Origin: Bacillota bacterium
GTDB taxonomy: Bacteria > Bacillota > Clostridia > DSM-8532
NCBI GenBank assembly: GCA_022702935.2
Contig: JAKIML020000098.1
Span: forward strand, 83,234 to 147,233
DNA length: 64,000 nucleotides
Direction: 5' to 3'
Shown: in pieces, positions 31,255 through 40,521 of the stretch
Position numbering within the stretch: the first letter of the stretch is position 1
Layout of the letters: each line of letters opens with the position of its first letter
Position numbers and translations under genes: made by a program
Notes under the pieces: model-generated
Told to the model about the DNA's origin: nothing
The model's input: the letters and a program-made list of their open reading frames with translations, nothing else
Databases searched by the model: none

Positions 31255-32712
31255 CTAGGCGTTAAATCTCTTAAGCATGTCATTGTACAAATCTTTATAT
31301 TCTCTGGCCGAGCTCTCCCAGGTGAAATCCTGTTTCATGCACCTTCTGACAAGGCTTTCCCACTCTTCCTTGTTCTTGTACACTTCAATGGCCCGGGCAA
31401 GGGCATCCTTCATCTCATGGGCGTTGTAGTTGGCGAAAGAGAAACCTGTACCCTCCTTGGTAGAGACATTATAGGGAATCACCGTATCTTTCAGCCCCCC
31501 GGTCTCACGCACAATGGGCACAGTTCCGTACCGCATGGAAAAGATCTGAGACAGACCGCAGGGCTCATAGAGGGAGGGCATCAGGAACATATCGCTGCCC
31601 GCATAAATCCTCTGGGCCAGGACGCCATCATATTTAATATTGGCCGACACCCTGCCGGGATATCTGGCCTGGGCCTGGCGGAACATTTCCTCGTAGCGCC
31701 ATTCGCCGCTTCCCAAAACCACAAACTGTATCCCTAAGTCCATCATCTCGTGGAGCATATACTCGATTAAGTCCAGACCCTTTTGATCCACTAGTCGGGA
31801 AATAAAGGAGACTACGGGCACATCCTCCTTGACCATAAGGCCCAGTTCCTGCTGAAGCCTGCGTTTGTTCTCATACTTACCGGTGAGATCCTGAGCGTCA
31901 AAATGGGCATAGAGCCGGGGATCAGTCTTTGGATCATTATGCTCATAGTCAATGCCGTTAACAATACCTATGAGATCCGCGGAGCGGCGGCGCAGGATAT
32001 CCTGAAGGTTTTCACCAAAGAAGTCGTACTTTATTTCCTCTGCATAGGTGCGGCTCACGGTGCTGATCATGGCCGAGTAGGAAAGTGCCGCCTTTAAGAA
32101 GTTCACCTGGTCATAATACTCCACGCCGTTTAAGTGGAAATATTTCCAGTCCAGCCCCAGCAAATCACTTAGTACAGATTTGGGAAAGACACCCTGATAT
32201 TTAAGATTATGTATAGTAAACAGGGTGTGTATACGCTTATAGAAGCCGCCTTCCCGATGTCTGTAATGAGCATCCAAAAGCAGGCTGACCATGCCTGTCT
32301 GCCAATCGTTCAAATGGATGATATCGGGTTGAAAGCCAATCAGGGGCAGGACCTCCAGAACGGCCTTGCAGAAAAAGCTGAAGCGTTCGCCGTCATCCCC
32401 AAGACCGTAGTACCATTCTCTGAAAAAATAAAACTCGTTATCGATAAAGTAATAGGTTACACCATCATAGTCCAGCTTGTAGATGCCACAGTACTGCTTT
32501 CTCCAGGAGAGCTCAACCTGGCAGCTTCCTACAAACTCCATTTTCGAGACCCATGAAGGGTCAATCTGACTATACTTGGGCATGACCACGCGGATATCTA
32601 CATTAAGCTTTTTAAGCGCCTTGGGCAACGATCCGGCCACATCGGCCAGTCCGCCGGTCTTTGCGAAGGGAGCGACCTCCGAGGAGGCAAACCATACTCT
32701 AAGTTGGCTCAT
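31255..32712 (-). CDS. glgA: Glycogen synthase (ADP-glucose type)
   Basis: 485 residues, GT5, GT-B fold. The N-terminal KTGGLADVAGSLPKAL is the ADP-glucose-binding K-x-G-G-L loop. HLNDWQTGMV and FTIHNLKYQGVFP follow, and the C-terminal half has the catalytic-site PSLYEPCGLSQIFSMRYGTVPIV and RETGGLKDTV. It extends alpha-1,4-glucan chains from ADP-glucose. glgC/glgD are not in the window. AAAGGA precedes the ATG. Confidence 0.96.
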   Translation of the reverse strand: MSQLRVWFASSEVAPFAKTGGLADVAGSLPKALKKLNVDIRVVMPKYSQIDPSWVSKMEFVGSCQVELSWRKQYCGIYKLDYDGVTYYFIDNEFYFFREWYYGLGDDGERFSFFCKAVLEVLPLIGFQPDIIHLNDWQTGMVSLLLDAHYRHREGGFYKRIHTLFTIHNLKYQGVFPKSVLSDLLGLDWKYFHLNGVEYYDQVNFLKAALSYSAMISTVSRTYAEEIKYDFFGENLQDILRRRSADLIGIVNGIDYEHNDPKTDPRLYAHFDAQDLTGKYENKRRLQQELGLMVKEDVPVVSFISRLVDQKGLDLIEYMLHEMMDLGIQFVVLGSGEWRYEEMFRQAQARYPGRVSANIKYDGVLAQRIYAGSDMFLMPSLYEPCGLSQIFSMRYGTVPIVRETGGLKDTVIPYNVSTKEGTGFSFANYNAHEMKDALARAIEVYKNKEEWESLVRRCMKQDFTWESSAREYKDLYNDMLKRFNA

Positions 32713-32875
32713 AAACTACTTCCTTTCATACTACTCTCGAATCTCTCAACCATTCAATCATATTCTTCCACCTTTTTCAACCCGGAAAACAGGCTTTGCC
32801 GCTATTGCAAAAACATGCAAGGAATAATCGAATAGAATAAAGCAGACATTAAATTCATAGGGGGAGGTATGTACG

Positions 32876-33043
32876 ATGAAGGATATCCATACGCATAGAA
32901 TCAATCATGACAAATTGAAGGCCTATGTCACCAATGCAGTGACAGAAATCAGCAAGACCGAAACCGAAGCCAGGGTGCCCTTGTCCTCGGACATCTGTGT
33001 GGAGGATGCCCGGGATTGGGTCAATAACGGAAGCAGGCTTTAA
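32876..33043 (+). CDS. DUF3787-type small spore-surface protein
   Basis: 55 residues with a very strong GGGGGAGG ribosome-binding site 8 nt upstream. The C-terminal VPLSSDICVEDARDWVNNG matches the VEEAKxWVxxN signature of the DUF3787 (CDIF630_02480-like) family of clostridial spore-surface proteins. The N-terminus is charged and His-rich. A terminator follows directly. The role in the spore is not known. Confidence 0.75.
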   Translation: MKDIHTHRINHDKLKAYVTNAVTEISKTETEARVPLSSDICVEDARDWVNNGSRL

Positions 33044-33046
33044 AAT

Positions 33047-33068
33047 AAGGGGTTGAAATCAACCCCTT
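33047..33068. terminator. Terminator between the small spore gene and the CBM gene
   Basis: AAGGGGTTG (33047-33055) pairs with CAACCCCTT (33060-33068), flanked by A- and T-rich tracts on both sides. Confidence 0.75.
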
Positions 33069-33084
33069 TTATTAACGCTTTCGC

Positions 33085-33639
33085 CTAGTTGACAAAGGTG
33101 TAGTTCATACCCGAGTTGTTGTCCCAGTTATCGGCAGGATCCTTAAAGGCTAAATTAAGATTTTTGCCCTGTTCCACAGGAATGATGGAATAGAAGACAC
33201 CGTCATCACTCTTGCTTAAGGGAATGGTCGAAACATTCTCCCAGTTCTGGTTGCTGCCAAAGCCGTATACACCATAAACCTGCTGAGCGCCACTCTTGGC
33301 CAATAAACCGTTATAGTTGATTCGCGCCTGGGTTTCTGAAAGCTTTTCAAAGGTAACTCCCGCTTTGGAGTAGGTTTGAATACCGAAGGTTGGCGCCTCG
33401 CTGGCTAAGCTGTCGGAGAATTCCTCCTTAAAACTGCGTTCCTTCTTGGAATGGCCCCAATCCTGTTTGGAATGCGCCCAATCCTGGGTCGTATCCGAGG
33501 CGCTTCGGGCCGAAAAATCCTCGCTCACTTCTTCGGGAAATTCACTTTTGGCGGACTTAGCTTTCTGAGAGCTTTTTGTGTTATATTTGGAAGAATTCTG
33601 TTTCGGATTAGGATTCATCATGTTGTCTAAAAAGCTCAC
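33085..33639 (-). CDS. Intracellular starch/glycogen-binding protein with CBM25-like module
   Basis: 184 residues, no signal peptide or membrane helix. Residues 1-85 are low-complexity (Ser/Lys/Asn/Glu) and include two copies of QDWxHSK. The C-terminal ~95 residues look like a CBM25/53 starch-binding module: VYGVYGFGSNQNWENVSTIP, DDGVFYSIIPV and LAFKDPADNWDNNSGMNY carry the usual aromatic and WDNN elements. Being cytoplasmic and next to glgA, it likely binds stored glycogen. The start is GTG 33639 after AGGAGG. Confidence 0.7.
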   Translation of the reverse strand: MSFLDNMMNPNPKQNSSKYNTKSSQKAKSAKSEFPEEVSEDFSARSASDTTQDWAHSKQDWGHSKKERSFKEEFSDSLASEAPTFGIQTYSKAGVTFEKLSETQARINYNGLLAKSGAQQVYGVYGFGSNQNWENVSTIPLSKSDDGVFYSIIPVEQGKNLNLAFKDPADNWDNNSGMNYTFVN

Positions 33640-33795
33640 TATTTTTCATCCTCCTTTCACTCAAATAGTATTTGCCCGGCCCTGGATTTTTATTTTATGA
33701 TTTGTTTGTATGACTTTTTATGTTTGTACAGTTCAGGTTATAATAGGATGAAGTCCAACATAAATATGGCAGTTTAAGCGCTATGGAGTGAAAAT

Positions 33796-34965
33796 ATGGC
33801 AAAAATAATGCTTGCAAAAAATAAGGAAATGCGTGTGGAATCAGGACATCCCTGGATATTCAGGAGTGATATCCAGCATGTTGCGGGAAATCCTCAGCCG
33901 GGAGATATTGTGGAAGTGTATTCCCATCAGAATCGCTTCTTAGGCAAGGGCTATTACAACCCTGTATCACAGATCACCATTCGTATGCTGACCAGACAGG
34001 ATGAGGATATCAACCGGGAATTCCTTTATCAGCGAATCCTGCGCGCCTGGGAATACCGTCAGAAAGTAGCCGACACCGAAAGCTGCAGGGTGGTTTTTGC
34101 TGAGTCGGATTTTCTTCCGGCCCTTATTGTGGATAAATTTTCCGATATTCTGGTGGTTCAAACCCTGGCCTTGGGTATCGATCGCTATAAAGCTGAAATC
34201 GTCGATATCCTCAGCGAAATTATTCAGCCCAGGGGAATCTATGAGCGTAACGACGTTCCCGTCAGGGAACTGGAGGGACTGCCCCAGCAAAAGGGCTTCC
34301 TGTCAGCCCCTTTTGATACCAGGGTAGAGATGGTGGAAAACGGCATTAAGTTTTTAGTGGATGTGGAAAACGGCCAGAAGACAGGATTCTTCCTGGACCA
34401 GAAAGAGAATCGGGCCGCTTTGAAGCCCCTGGTGAAGAATGGCCGGGTTCTGGATTGCTTCTCCCATACGGGCTCCTTTGCCCTTCACGCCGCCTATTAT
34501 GGCGCCAGGGAGGTTGTGGGTGTGGACATTTCGGCCCATGCAGTGGCCTGTGCCGAGCACAATGCCCGGTTAAACGGACTGGAGCAGACTGCCCGTTTTA
34601 AGGAGGCCAATGCCTTTGATCTCTTAAGAAATTATGCCGATCAAAAGGAGCGCTTTGATACCGTCATTCTGGATCCGCCGGCCTTTACCAAAACCAAGAG
34701 CGCCGTGGAGGGCGCTGTGAGGGGTTATAAGGAAATCAACCTTCGGGCTATGAAGCTCATTAACGAAGGCGGTTTTTTAGTCTCCTGCTCCTGCTCCCAG
34801 CATATTGATAACGGGCTGTTTATGAATATCCTCCATGAGGCGGCCCGCGACGCCAAAAGAGCAGTCCGGCTCATTGAGTTCCGCTCCCAGGCCAAGGATC
34901 ATCCCATCCTCATGGCCTCCAGGGAGACCCAATACATTAAGTGCGCCCTCATGCAGGTGTTCTAG
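33796..34965 (+). CDS. Class I rRNA (cytosine-C5)-methyltransferase, RlmI-like
   Basis: 389 residues. An N-terminal PUA domain (SGHPWIFRSDIQHV... PGDIVEVYSHQNRFLGKGYYNP) is followed by an EEHEE-like linker (AESDFLPALIVDKFSDILVVQ) and a Rossmann SAM domain (VLDCFSHTGSFALHAAYYGA). The catalytic motifs are ILDPPAFTK and the SCSCS Cys. RlmI in E. coli makes m5C1962 in 23S rRNA; the same class may act on other sites here. GGAGTG precedes ATG. Confidence 0.9.
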   Translation: MAKIMLAKNKEMRVESGHPWIFRSDIQHVAGNPQPGDIVEVYSHQNRFLGKGYYNPVSQITIRMLTRQDEDINREFLYQRILRAWEYRQKVADTESCRVVFAESDFLPALIVDKFSDILVVQTLALGIDRYKAEIVDILSEIIQPRGIYERNDVPVRELEGLPQQKGFLSAPFDTRVEMVENGIKFLVDVENGQKTGFFLDQKENRAALKPLVKNGRVLDCFSHTGSFALHAAYYGAREVVGVDISAHAVACAEHNARLNGLEQTARFKEANAFDLLRNYADQKERFDTVILDPPAFTKTKSAVEGAVRGYKEINLRAMKLINEGGFLVSCSCSQHIDNGLFMNILHEAARDAKRAVRLIEFRSQAKDHPILMASRETQYIKCALMQVF

Positions 34966-35005
34966 AGTTCATACAGCAAGAAAAGAAGTCTCAAAGCAAT
35001 AAAAT

Positions 35006-35066
35006 AGGCCATAGTGTTCTCATCTTCCAGCTAAAGGCTTATCAGATGAGAACATCATGGCCTTTT
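35006..35066. terminator. Long hairpin terminator between the methyltransferase and M42 operon
   Basis: AGGCCAT-ag-TGTTCTCATCT (35006-35025) pairs with AGATGAGAACA-tc-ATGGCCT (35044-35063), then TTTT. Confidence 0.8.
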
Positions 35067-35100
35067 GTTAACTGTCTATCTCTGAGCCAGCCTGTTTCGC

Positions 35101-36081
35101 TTATGCCTTCACGAATTCAGCCAGAAGCTTGACGGCGTTCTCCACGTCCTTCATATCCACCATTTCAGCCGCGTCATGAATAAATCTTGTGGGAATTGAC
35201 ACACCACCTGAGGGAATTCCACCCGCCGTGATATGTATGCTCCCGGCATCGGTTCCTCCCTCCAGCATCACTTCAAGCTGATAAGGAATTTTCTTCTTTG
35301 TGGCTGCCTTGATGAGGGCATCCTTGACCTCGGGATGAGCAATAACGCTCCTGTCCTTGATCTTGACAGTGGGTCCCTCTCCCAGGCTGACGGCCATGGG
35401 CTTGCAGCCCGGCATATCCCCCATATCACACACATCAATGGCCAGGGCCATATCGGGCATAATCCCGAAGGCTGCGGTTTTAGCGCCTCTTAAGCCCACC
35501 TCCTCCTGAGTGGTGAAGACATAATAGATCTCGTTATCGGTCTTAGGGGCATTCAAAGCAAGCTGAACCAGGATAGCACAGCCGATGCGGTCATCCAGGG
35601 CTTTGGAGATAATACGTCCGTTCTGCTCAATGGTATCGCCCACAAATACGGCCATATCTCCTACCTTGACCAGCTTTTCAGCCTCGGCGCGAGACTTGGC
35701 ACCGATATCAATAAACATCTTTTCCAGCTTGGTGTTCTTCACATTGTCAATGTTTTCTTCATACCAGATAACGCCCACGGTGCCGTTCTCAAAGACCACT
35801 CTCTGACCAAGTATGATGAGCGGGGGAAGTCCGCCCACATTGCTGAATCGCAAGAAGCCCTTGTCATCGATATAGGAGACAATAATACCTATCTCATCCA
35901 TATGGGCGGCCAGTATGATTTTTTTGCCCGTACCCTTTTTGACACAGATGAGGTTTCCCATGGCATCGGTGCGTATTTCATCTACCTTTCCTTTAAGAAG
36001 GCCTGTAATGGTATCGGCCACCTTTTTCTCGCATCCCGAGGGACCGAAGGTTTGGGCCAGGGTTTTTATCAAATCAAACAT
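35101..36081 (-). CDS. M42-family metallo-aminopeptidase (third of three)
   Basis: 326 residues. Metal-binding and catalytic elements of the TET/M42 family are intact: AAHMDEIG (His), ALDDRIGCA (bridging Asp), TTQEEVGLRGA (catalytic Glu pair), ALAIDVCDMGDMPG (Asp) and RFIHDAAEMVD (His). Such enzymes form large dodecameric shells that trim peptides. ATG 36081 with AGGAGG 8 nt upstream is chosen; it overlaps the end of the preceding M42 gene by 8 nt. Last gene of the triplet. Confidence 0.92.
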   Translation of the reverse strand: MFDLIKTLAQTFGPSGCEKKVADTITGLLKGKVDEIRTDAMGNLICVKKGTGKKIILAAHMDEIGIIVSYIDDKGFLRFSNVGGLPPLIILGQRVVFENGTVGVIWYEENIDNVKNTKLEKMFIDIGAKSRAEAEKLVKVGDMAVFVGDTIEQNGRIISKALDDRIGCAILVQLALNAPKTDNEIYYVFTTQEEVGLRGAKTAAFGIMPDMALAIDVCDMGDMPGCKPMAVSLGEGPTVKIKDRSVIAHPEVKDALIKAATKKKIPYQLEVMLEGGTDAGSIHITAGGIPSGGVSIPTRFIHDAAEMVDMKDVENAVKLLAEFVKA

Positions 36082-37183
36082 AGGTTTTTCCTCCTTTATC
36101 AGCAAAAAGACTTATGGCCGGGGGCTGAACAAGCTGATCACATCGCTTGGCAGCATCGCTCTTTGGCAGGGTCTCCAGAACCTTCCGAGCCAGGGCAATC
36201 ATATGGTTGAAATCTGATTTGTCCATGACCGAGACAGGGGTATGGATATAGCGGCAGGGCACAGCCATGACGGCCACCTTAACCCCCGTGCCGTTGACCT
36301 GGATACGTCCTGCATTGGTTCCACCCGAGATGGTTTGCTTATATTGATAAGGAATATTGTGCTGCTCGGCCGTACTCGCAATGAATCTGACAAGATCTCT
36401 GTCGGCGATGACCGATCTGTCCATCACCGTAAGAGCAGGACCTTTTCCGCATCGTGTGCTCATGCCCTGTTCCTGGGTATCGGGAACATCATAACAGGTA
36501 GTGCCCTCCAAGATGAGTGCCATATGGGGCATAACCTGATACGAAGCGGTCTTTGCACCCTTGAGCCCCACTTCCTCCTGAACGGTAAAGCAGCCATAAA
36601 CATCCCATTCATAGCGTCCTTTGAGCAGTTCCATCAGGGCAGCACAGCCCACACGGTTATCCAAAGCCTTAGCCATAAGCTTATTGTCCCCAAAATCTAC
36701 AGGATCATAGGCAAAGGTCACATAATCGCCCACGGACACCTTTTCCTCGGCCTGCTCCCTATCCTTGGCGCCGATATCGATGGTCAGCTTCTTTTTATTG
36801 ACCGAGCCGTTGCGCTCGCTGCTCTCCTGCAAATGGATGGGCTTAAAGCCAATGACTCCGGGGATACCCTTCTCCCCTACTCTGACGCGCTTACCGACCA
36901 GTACTCTGGCCTCAATACCGCCAATGGTCTGAAATTTTAACAGGCCGTCGGAATTGATATGGGTGACCATGAGGCCCACCTCATCCATATGGGCATCCAG
37001 CATAATCCTTAAACCGCTGTTGCCGGTACCCTTTTTAAAGGCAATGAGATTGCCCATATTGTCAATTTTATAGTCGTCCACATAATCCTTGATATGGGAC
37101 AGAATAAAGTCCCTGACGGGCTTTTCCTCCCCCGACACACCGTCCAGGGTGGTGAGCTTTTTTAAGAGTTCCAGTGCTTCCAT
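36074..37183 (-). CDS. M42-family metallopeptidase (second of three)
   Basis: 369 residues. DAHMDEVGLMV, ALDNRVGCA and TVQEEVGLKGA are conserved. The Asp ligand of the other two copies is Glu (ALILEGTTCYDVP), which is usual for one M42 subfamily, and the last His segment reads RYIHTPVSVMD. A C-terminal ~45-residue tail extends past the family core. Its ATG overlaps the TGA of the upstream copy (TGATG), so the genes are translationally coupled. Confidence 0.9.
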   Translation of the reverse strand: MEALELLKKLTTLDGVSGEEKPVRDFILSHIKDYVDDYKIDNMGNLIAFKKGTGNSGLRIMLDAHMDEVGLMVTHINSDGLLKFQTIGGIEARVLVGKRVRVGEKGIPGVIGFKPIHLQESSERNGSVNKKKLTIDIGAKDREQAEEKVSVGDYVTFAYDPVDFGDNKLMAKALDNRVGCAALMELLKGRYEWDVYGCFTVQEEVGLKGAKTASYQVMPHMALILEGTTCYDVPDTQEQGMSTRCGKGPALTVMDRSVIADRDLVRFIASTAEQHNIPYQYKQTISGGTNAGRIQVNGTGVKVAVMAVPCRYIHTPVSVMDKSDFNHMIALARKVLETLPKSDAAKRCDQLVQPPAISLFADKGGKTYV

Positions 37184-38211
37184 CAATCCTTCACCCTCCC
37201 TGCAATATAGCGTGCAGCCAGTCTGCCCGTGGCAATCACATCATCCACACAAACCATTTCCACCGAGGTATGCATATACTTGGCCGGAATGGAGAGCAGG
37301 ACGACCGGAATCCCTTCTCTGGCAATGGCATGGACCGCTGCCTCGGTGCCCGTATCCCCCGTTTCGGGGTCTATTTGATAGGGGATTCTCTCACTTTTAG
37401 CCAGTTTGATGCAGGCTTTGGTGTGCTTGCTGCTCAAGATAGGCCCCACAGCAATGGCAACACCCTTGCCCAGCGGAAAGGTCTCATCACTGGGGCAATC
37501 GGGCATATCCCCGTGGCACACATCAATGACAATGCCAAGATCGGCCTTGATATTATAGGTGGCTGTAAAGGCGCCAATGAGCCCCAGCTCCTCCTGGACA
37601 GTGGCGGCCACATACACATCGTCCTCGTGGTTGAGTTTTTTAAGCTCCTTGAGAATCTCCACCAGAGCGGCTACACCGCTGCGGTTATCCATGCTTTTTC
37701 CAGCCAGCCTGTTGTTCATGAGCTCCTGGGCGGGATTGACAAAGGACACCATGTCTCCCACCGACACCAGTTCTCTGGCCTTTTCTCCGTCAAGGCCGAT
37801 ATCAATACGCATATCCTCCATCTTAATGGCCTTATCGGCCTCCTCGGGAGGAATCAAATGGGGCGGCTTTGTACCAATGACACCAAATAAGTCCTCCTTG
37901 CCGTGAACCAGCACGGGCATGGCGCCAATGGCCTTGGGATCCACGCCCCCGTTGGGAGCAAACTTTAAAAATCCACTCTCCTCTATGCCTGTAACAATGA
38001 GTCCGATTTCATCGTAATGGGCAGTAACCAAAACACTGCCTGGATTCTGACCCTTGCCTTTCTTAATGCCAATCACATTATAAAAAGCATCAACGCGTAC
38101 TTCGTCACAATACTCCCCAAAAAGTTCGGCGATCCTTTGGGTGGCCCTGTTTTCCCGGCCTGCAACCGCACTCATGCTGCCAAGCTTTTTAAGAAGCTCG
38201 CTACATTCCAT
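37183..38211 (-). CDS. M42-family metallopeptidase (first of three)
   Basis: 342 residues. TAHYDEIGLIV, SMDNRSGVAALVEIL, TVQEELGLIGAFTATY, GIVIDVCHGDMPD and KYMHTSVEMV supply the expected His, Asp, Glu, Asp and His. It differs widely from its two neighbours, so the three are old paralogues and not a recent duplication. GAGGTG lies 8 nt before the ATG. A promoter (ATG-distal TTACAT/TATAAT) lies about 90 bp upstream. Confidence 0.92.
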   Translation of the reverse strand: MECSELLKKLGSMSAVAGRENRATQRIAELFGEYCDEVRVDAFYNVIGIKKGKGQNPGSVLVTAHYDEIGLIVTGIEESGFLKFAPNGGVDPKAIGAMPVLVHGKEDLFGVIGTKPPHLIPPEEADKAIKMEDMRIDIGLDGEKARELVSVGDMVSFVNPAQELMNNRLAGKSMDNRSGVAALVEILKELKKLNHEDDVYVAATVQEELGLIGAFTATYNIKADLGIVIDVCHGDMPDCPSDETFPLGKGVAIAVGPILSSKHTKACIKLAKSERIPYQIDPETGDTGTEAAVHAIAREGIPVVLLSIPAKYMHTSVEMVCVDDVIATGRLAARYIAGRVKD

Positions 38212-38297
38212 TCATTCTACACCTCTCAATGTCAAACCATGCAAATCAAATTATGGACACGGTCAAAAATATAGGGACGAAAAGGCCCCTGATACTG

Positions 38298-38327
38298 TAT
38301 TATACCATTTCTCGGGAATTAAATGTA
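38298..38327 (-). promoter_or_regulatory. Promoter of the M42 operon
   Basis: On the minus strand, -35 TTACAT (38327-38322), 18 bp, extended -10 TGGTATAAT (hexamer 38303-38298). Confidence 0.6.
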
Positions 38328-38441
38328 ACCTTATTGTATTTGGATAGCAGGCTTAATCATTTTATTTTTACATCAATGTCAGACAAATAAACCTCGATTT
38401 TGTATACATTGACAGAAAATCAACGAACTTGCATTAATTCA

Positions 38442-38470
38442 ATGACAGACAAAGGCCTAATCGGTATAAT
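38442..38470 (+). promoter_or_regulatory. Promoter of the NatAB-like ABC operon
   Basis: -35 ATGACA (38442-38447), 17 bp, -10 TATAAT (38465-38470), 28 bp before the first gene. Confidence 0.7.
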
Positions 38471-38497
38471 ATTCCTGATTATGATAGGAGGTAGAAT

Positions 38498-39223
38498 ATG
38501 ATAGAGCTTAAACAACTGGTGAAAAAATTCGATAAAGCCCTGGCCGTTGACAATATTTCCTTTACTGTGAATAAGGGTGAGATACTCGGCCTTTTGGGAG
38601 AGAACGGGGCCGGTAAAACCACCACCCTTCGGATGCTGGCCACCATGCTGACACCCACCTCGGGTACAGCCCTTATGGCCGGTGTGGATATTGTCAAGGA
38701 CCCGATCAAGGCACGCAGCCGGGTGGGCATTCTCTTCGGCGGCGAAAGCGGGCTGTATGACCGATTGACGGTTGCTGAAAACATCCGGTACTTCGGAGAG
38801 CTGAACGACATTCCCCTTGATGTCATTAAAGAAAGAACCAAGAAACTGGCTGACATCTTTGACATGAATGACTATCTGGACAAAAGGGCCGGAAAGCTGT
38901 CCAAGGGTATGCGCCAGAAGGCCAGCTTCGCCAGGGCCATAATTCACGACCCGGACATCCTTCTTCTGGACGAGCCCACCTCGGGCATGGATGTCAGTGC
39001 CATCAGGGACGTTCAGGATTTTATCATGACCCTGAAGAATCAAGGCAAGACCGTCCTGTTCTCCAGCCATACCATGAGTGAAGTCGAAAAGCTCTGCGAC
39101 AGAATCGCAGTGATTCATAAAGGCAAGTTGGTGGCCATAGGAACCTTGGACCAGTTAAAGCAAGAGCATGGGACTGACAACATGGATGAATTATTTGTGA
39201 AATTAGTGGGAGGGAAATCATGA
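38498..39223 (+). CDS. ABC transporter ATPase, NatA-like
   Basis: 241 residues. Walker A GENGAGKTT, signature LSKGMRQKASFARAI, Walker B ILLLDEPTSGMD, switch His in FSSHTMSE. Its similarity and its partner place it with NatA-type sodium or drug export ATPases. AGGAGG precedes the ATG. The stop overlaps the permease start (ATGA). Confidence 0.9.
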   Translation: MIELKQLVKKFDKALAVDNISFTVNKGEILGLLGENGAGKTTTLRMLATMLTPTSGTALMAGVDIVKDPIKARSRVGILFGGESGLYDRLTVAENIRYFGELNDIPLDVIKERTKKLADIFDMNDYLDKRAGKLSKGMRQKASFARAIIHDPDILLLDEPTSGMDVSAIRDVQDFIMTLKNQGKTVLFSSHTMSEVEKLCDRIAVIHKGKLVAIGTLDQLKQEHGTDNMDELFVKLVGGKS

Positions 39224-40431
39224 AATTCAAACATATATGGACAGTCTTTAAAAAAGAGCTCACAGATATAATCCGTGACAGAAAAACATTGATGACCAGT
39301 ATTCTGGCCCCCCTGATTCTCATGCCCATTTTGCTGTTATTTGTGGGTGGCAGTTCCGAACAGATGGCCAGAGAAATGACTGAAAATATAACCGTCGCGC
39401 TCACAACAGAAAGCAATACACCTGAGGCACGCGCCTTTCTTGAAGAAAAGCTGGCTAAACAAAACCCCGACATCATTATCGTTGATGCGGTCAGCGATCC
39501 CTGGCAGGCTATTCAGGATAAAAAGGCCAAGCTGGTAGTGGAGCTGGACAAGGACTTTGAAGCTAAGCTGGCGTCCGCCCAGCCCATAAAAATGCGGGTG
39601 CTCTATGACAGATCCCTGACCCGTTCCAGCGGCGCGGTATCCACCCTGCAGGAGACCGTCAATGCTCTGAACCAGGCCATTGCGGTCGAACGTGTCACGG
39701 CTTTGGGCCTTGATCCGCAGATTCTGACACCCGTAATCACCGAACCCGAAAACATTGCCCGTTCGGGTGACGGTAACCTCTTTATGATGATGACACTGCC
39801 CATGTTGATTGCCATGCTGGTCTCCATAGGCGGTATTCCGGCCGCAACCGATTTAGTGGCCGGCGAAAAGGAGAGAATGACCCTGGAGCCCTTGCTCACC
39901 ACCCGGGCCGGAAAAATGTCCATTCTTATGGGAAAATACCTGACCATCAATGTCTTCAGCTTTGCCTCGGTGTTGTCAACCCTGGCCGGTATGTTACTGG
40001 CATTTATCATAAAGCCCTCGTCTTTCTCTTTGGGCCAGGGCCAATTAGGCGGCTTTGCGCTGGACCCTCTGGCGCTGGTGCTCTCCTTAATCATTACCCT
40101 CCTTCTGGGTATGACCTTCTCCGGGGTTCAATTAGCACTGAGCACCTATGCCCGCTCCTTTAAGGAAGGTCAAACCTACCTTTCCCTGTTGACCTTTGTG
40201 GTCATGATCCCCGCCTATGCCACCATGGCCGTCATGTCCAATGAGGTTCAGCTCTATATGTTCTTAATCCCCATTCTCAACACCATCTCGGCCTTCAAGA
40301 TGATCCTGGGCGGCGTTGTCAACTACACCGGTCTCTTCGCTGCCATTGCCTCATCGGTGGTCTATGTGTTCCTGACCCTGGCACTGGCCTCCTGGATGTT
40401 TAACAAGGAAAAGTACATGTTCAGAAGCTAA
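39220..40431 (+). CDS. ABC-2 permease, NatB-like
   Basis: 403 residues. An N-terminal transmembrane helix (LMTSILAPLILMPILLLFVG) is followed by a ~130-residue extracytoplasmic domain and then five or six helices. The conserved segment AGEKERMTLEPLLTTRAGKMSILMGKYL is typical of NatB/ABC-2 permeases. With the ATPase it likely exports Na+ or a small toxic compound; the substrate is inferred from family only. Confidence 0.87.
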   Translation: MKFKHIWTVFKKELTDIIRDRKTLMTSILAPLILMPILLLFVGGSSEQMAREMTENITVALTTESNTPEARAFLEEKLAKQNPDIIIVDAVSDPWQAIQDKKAKLVVELDKDFEAKLASAQPIKMRVLYDRSLTRSSGAVSTLQETVNALNQAIAVERVTALGLDPQILTPVITEPENIARSGDGNLFMMMTLPMLIAMLVSIGGIPAATDLVAGEKERMTLEPLLTTRAGKMSILMGKYLTINVFSFASVLSTLAGMLLAFIIKPSSFSLGQGQLGGFALDPLALVLSLIITLLLGMTFSGVQLALSTYARSFKEGQTYLSLLTFVVMIPAYATMAVMSNEVQLYMFLIPILNTISAFKMILGGVVNYTGLFAAIASSVVYVFLTLALASWMFNKEKYMFRS

Positions 40432-40465
40432 GAAATCCAACGGCCTTAAGCCGCTGAATCATGGA

Positions 40466-40493
40466 AAGACCCGGCTCTGGTGAGCCGGGTCTT
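40466..40493. terminator. Terminator between the ABC operon and ileS
   Basis: AAGACCCGGCTC (40466-40477) pairs with GAGCCGGGTCTT (40482-40493), loop TGGT; it serves both converging transcripts. Confidence 0.85.
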
Positions 40494-40521
40494 CTTATAT
40501 GGTTTTATGCAAAGGCTGTAA

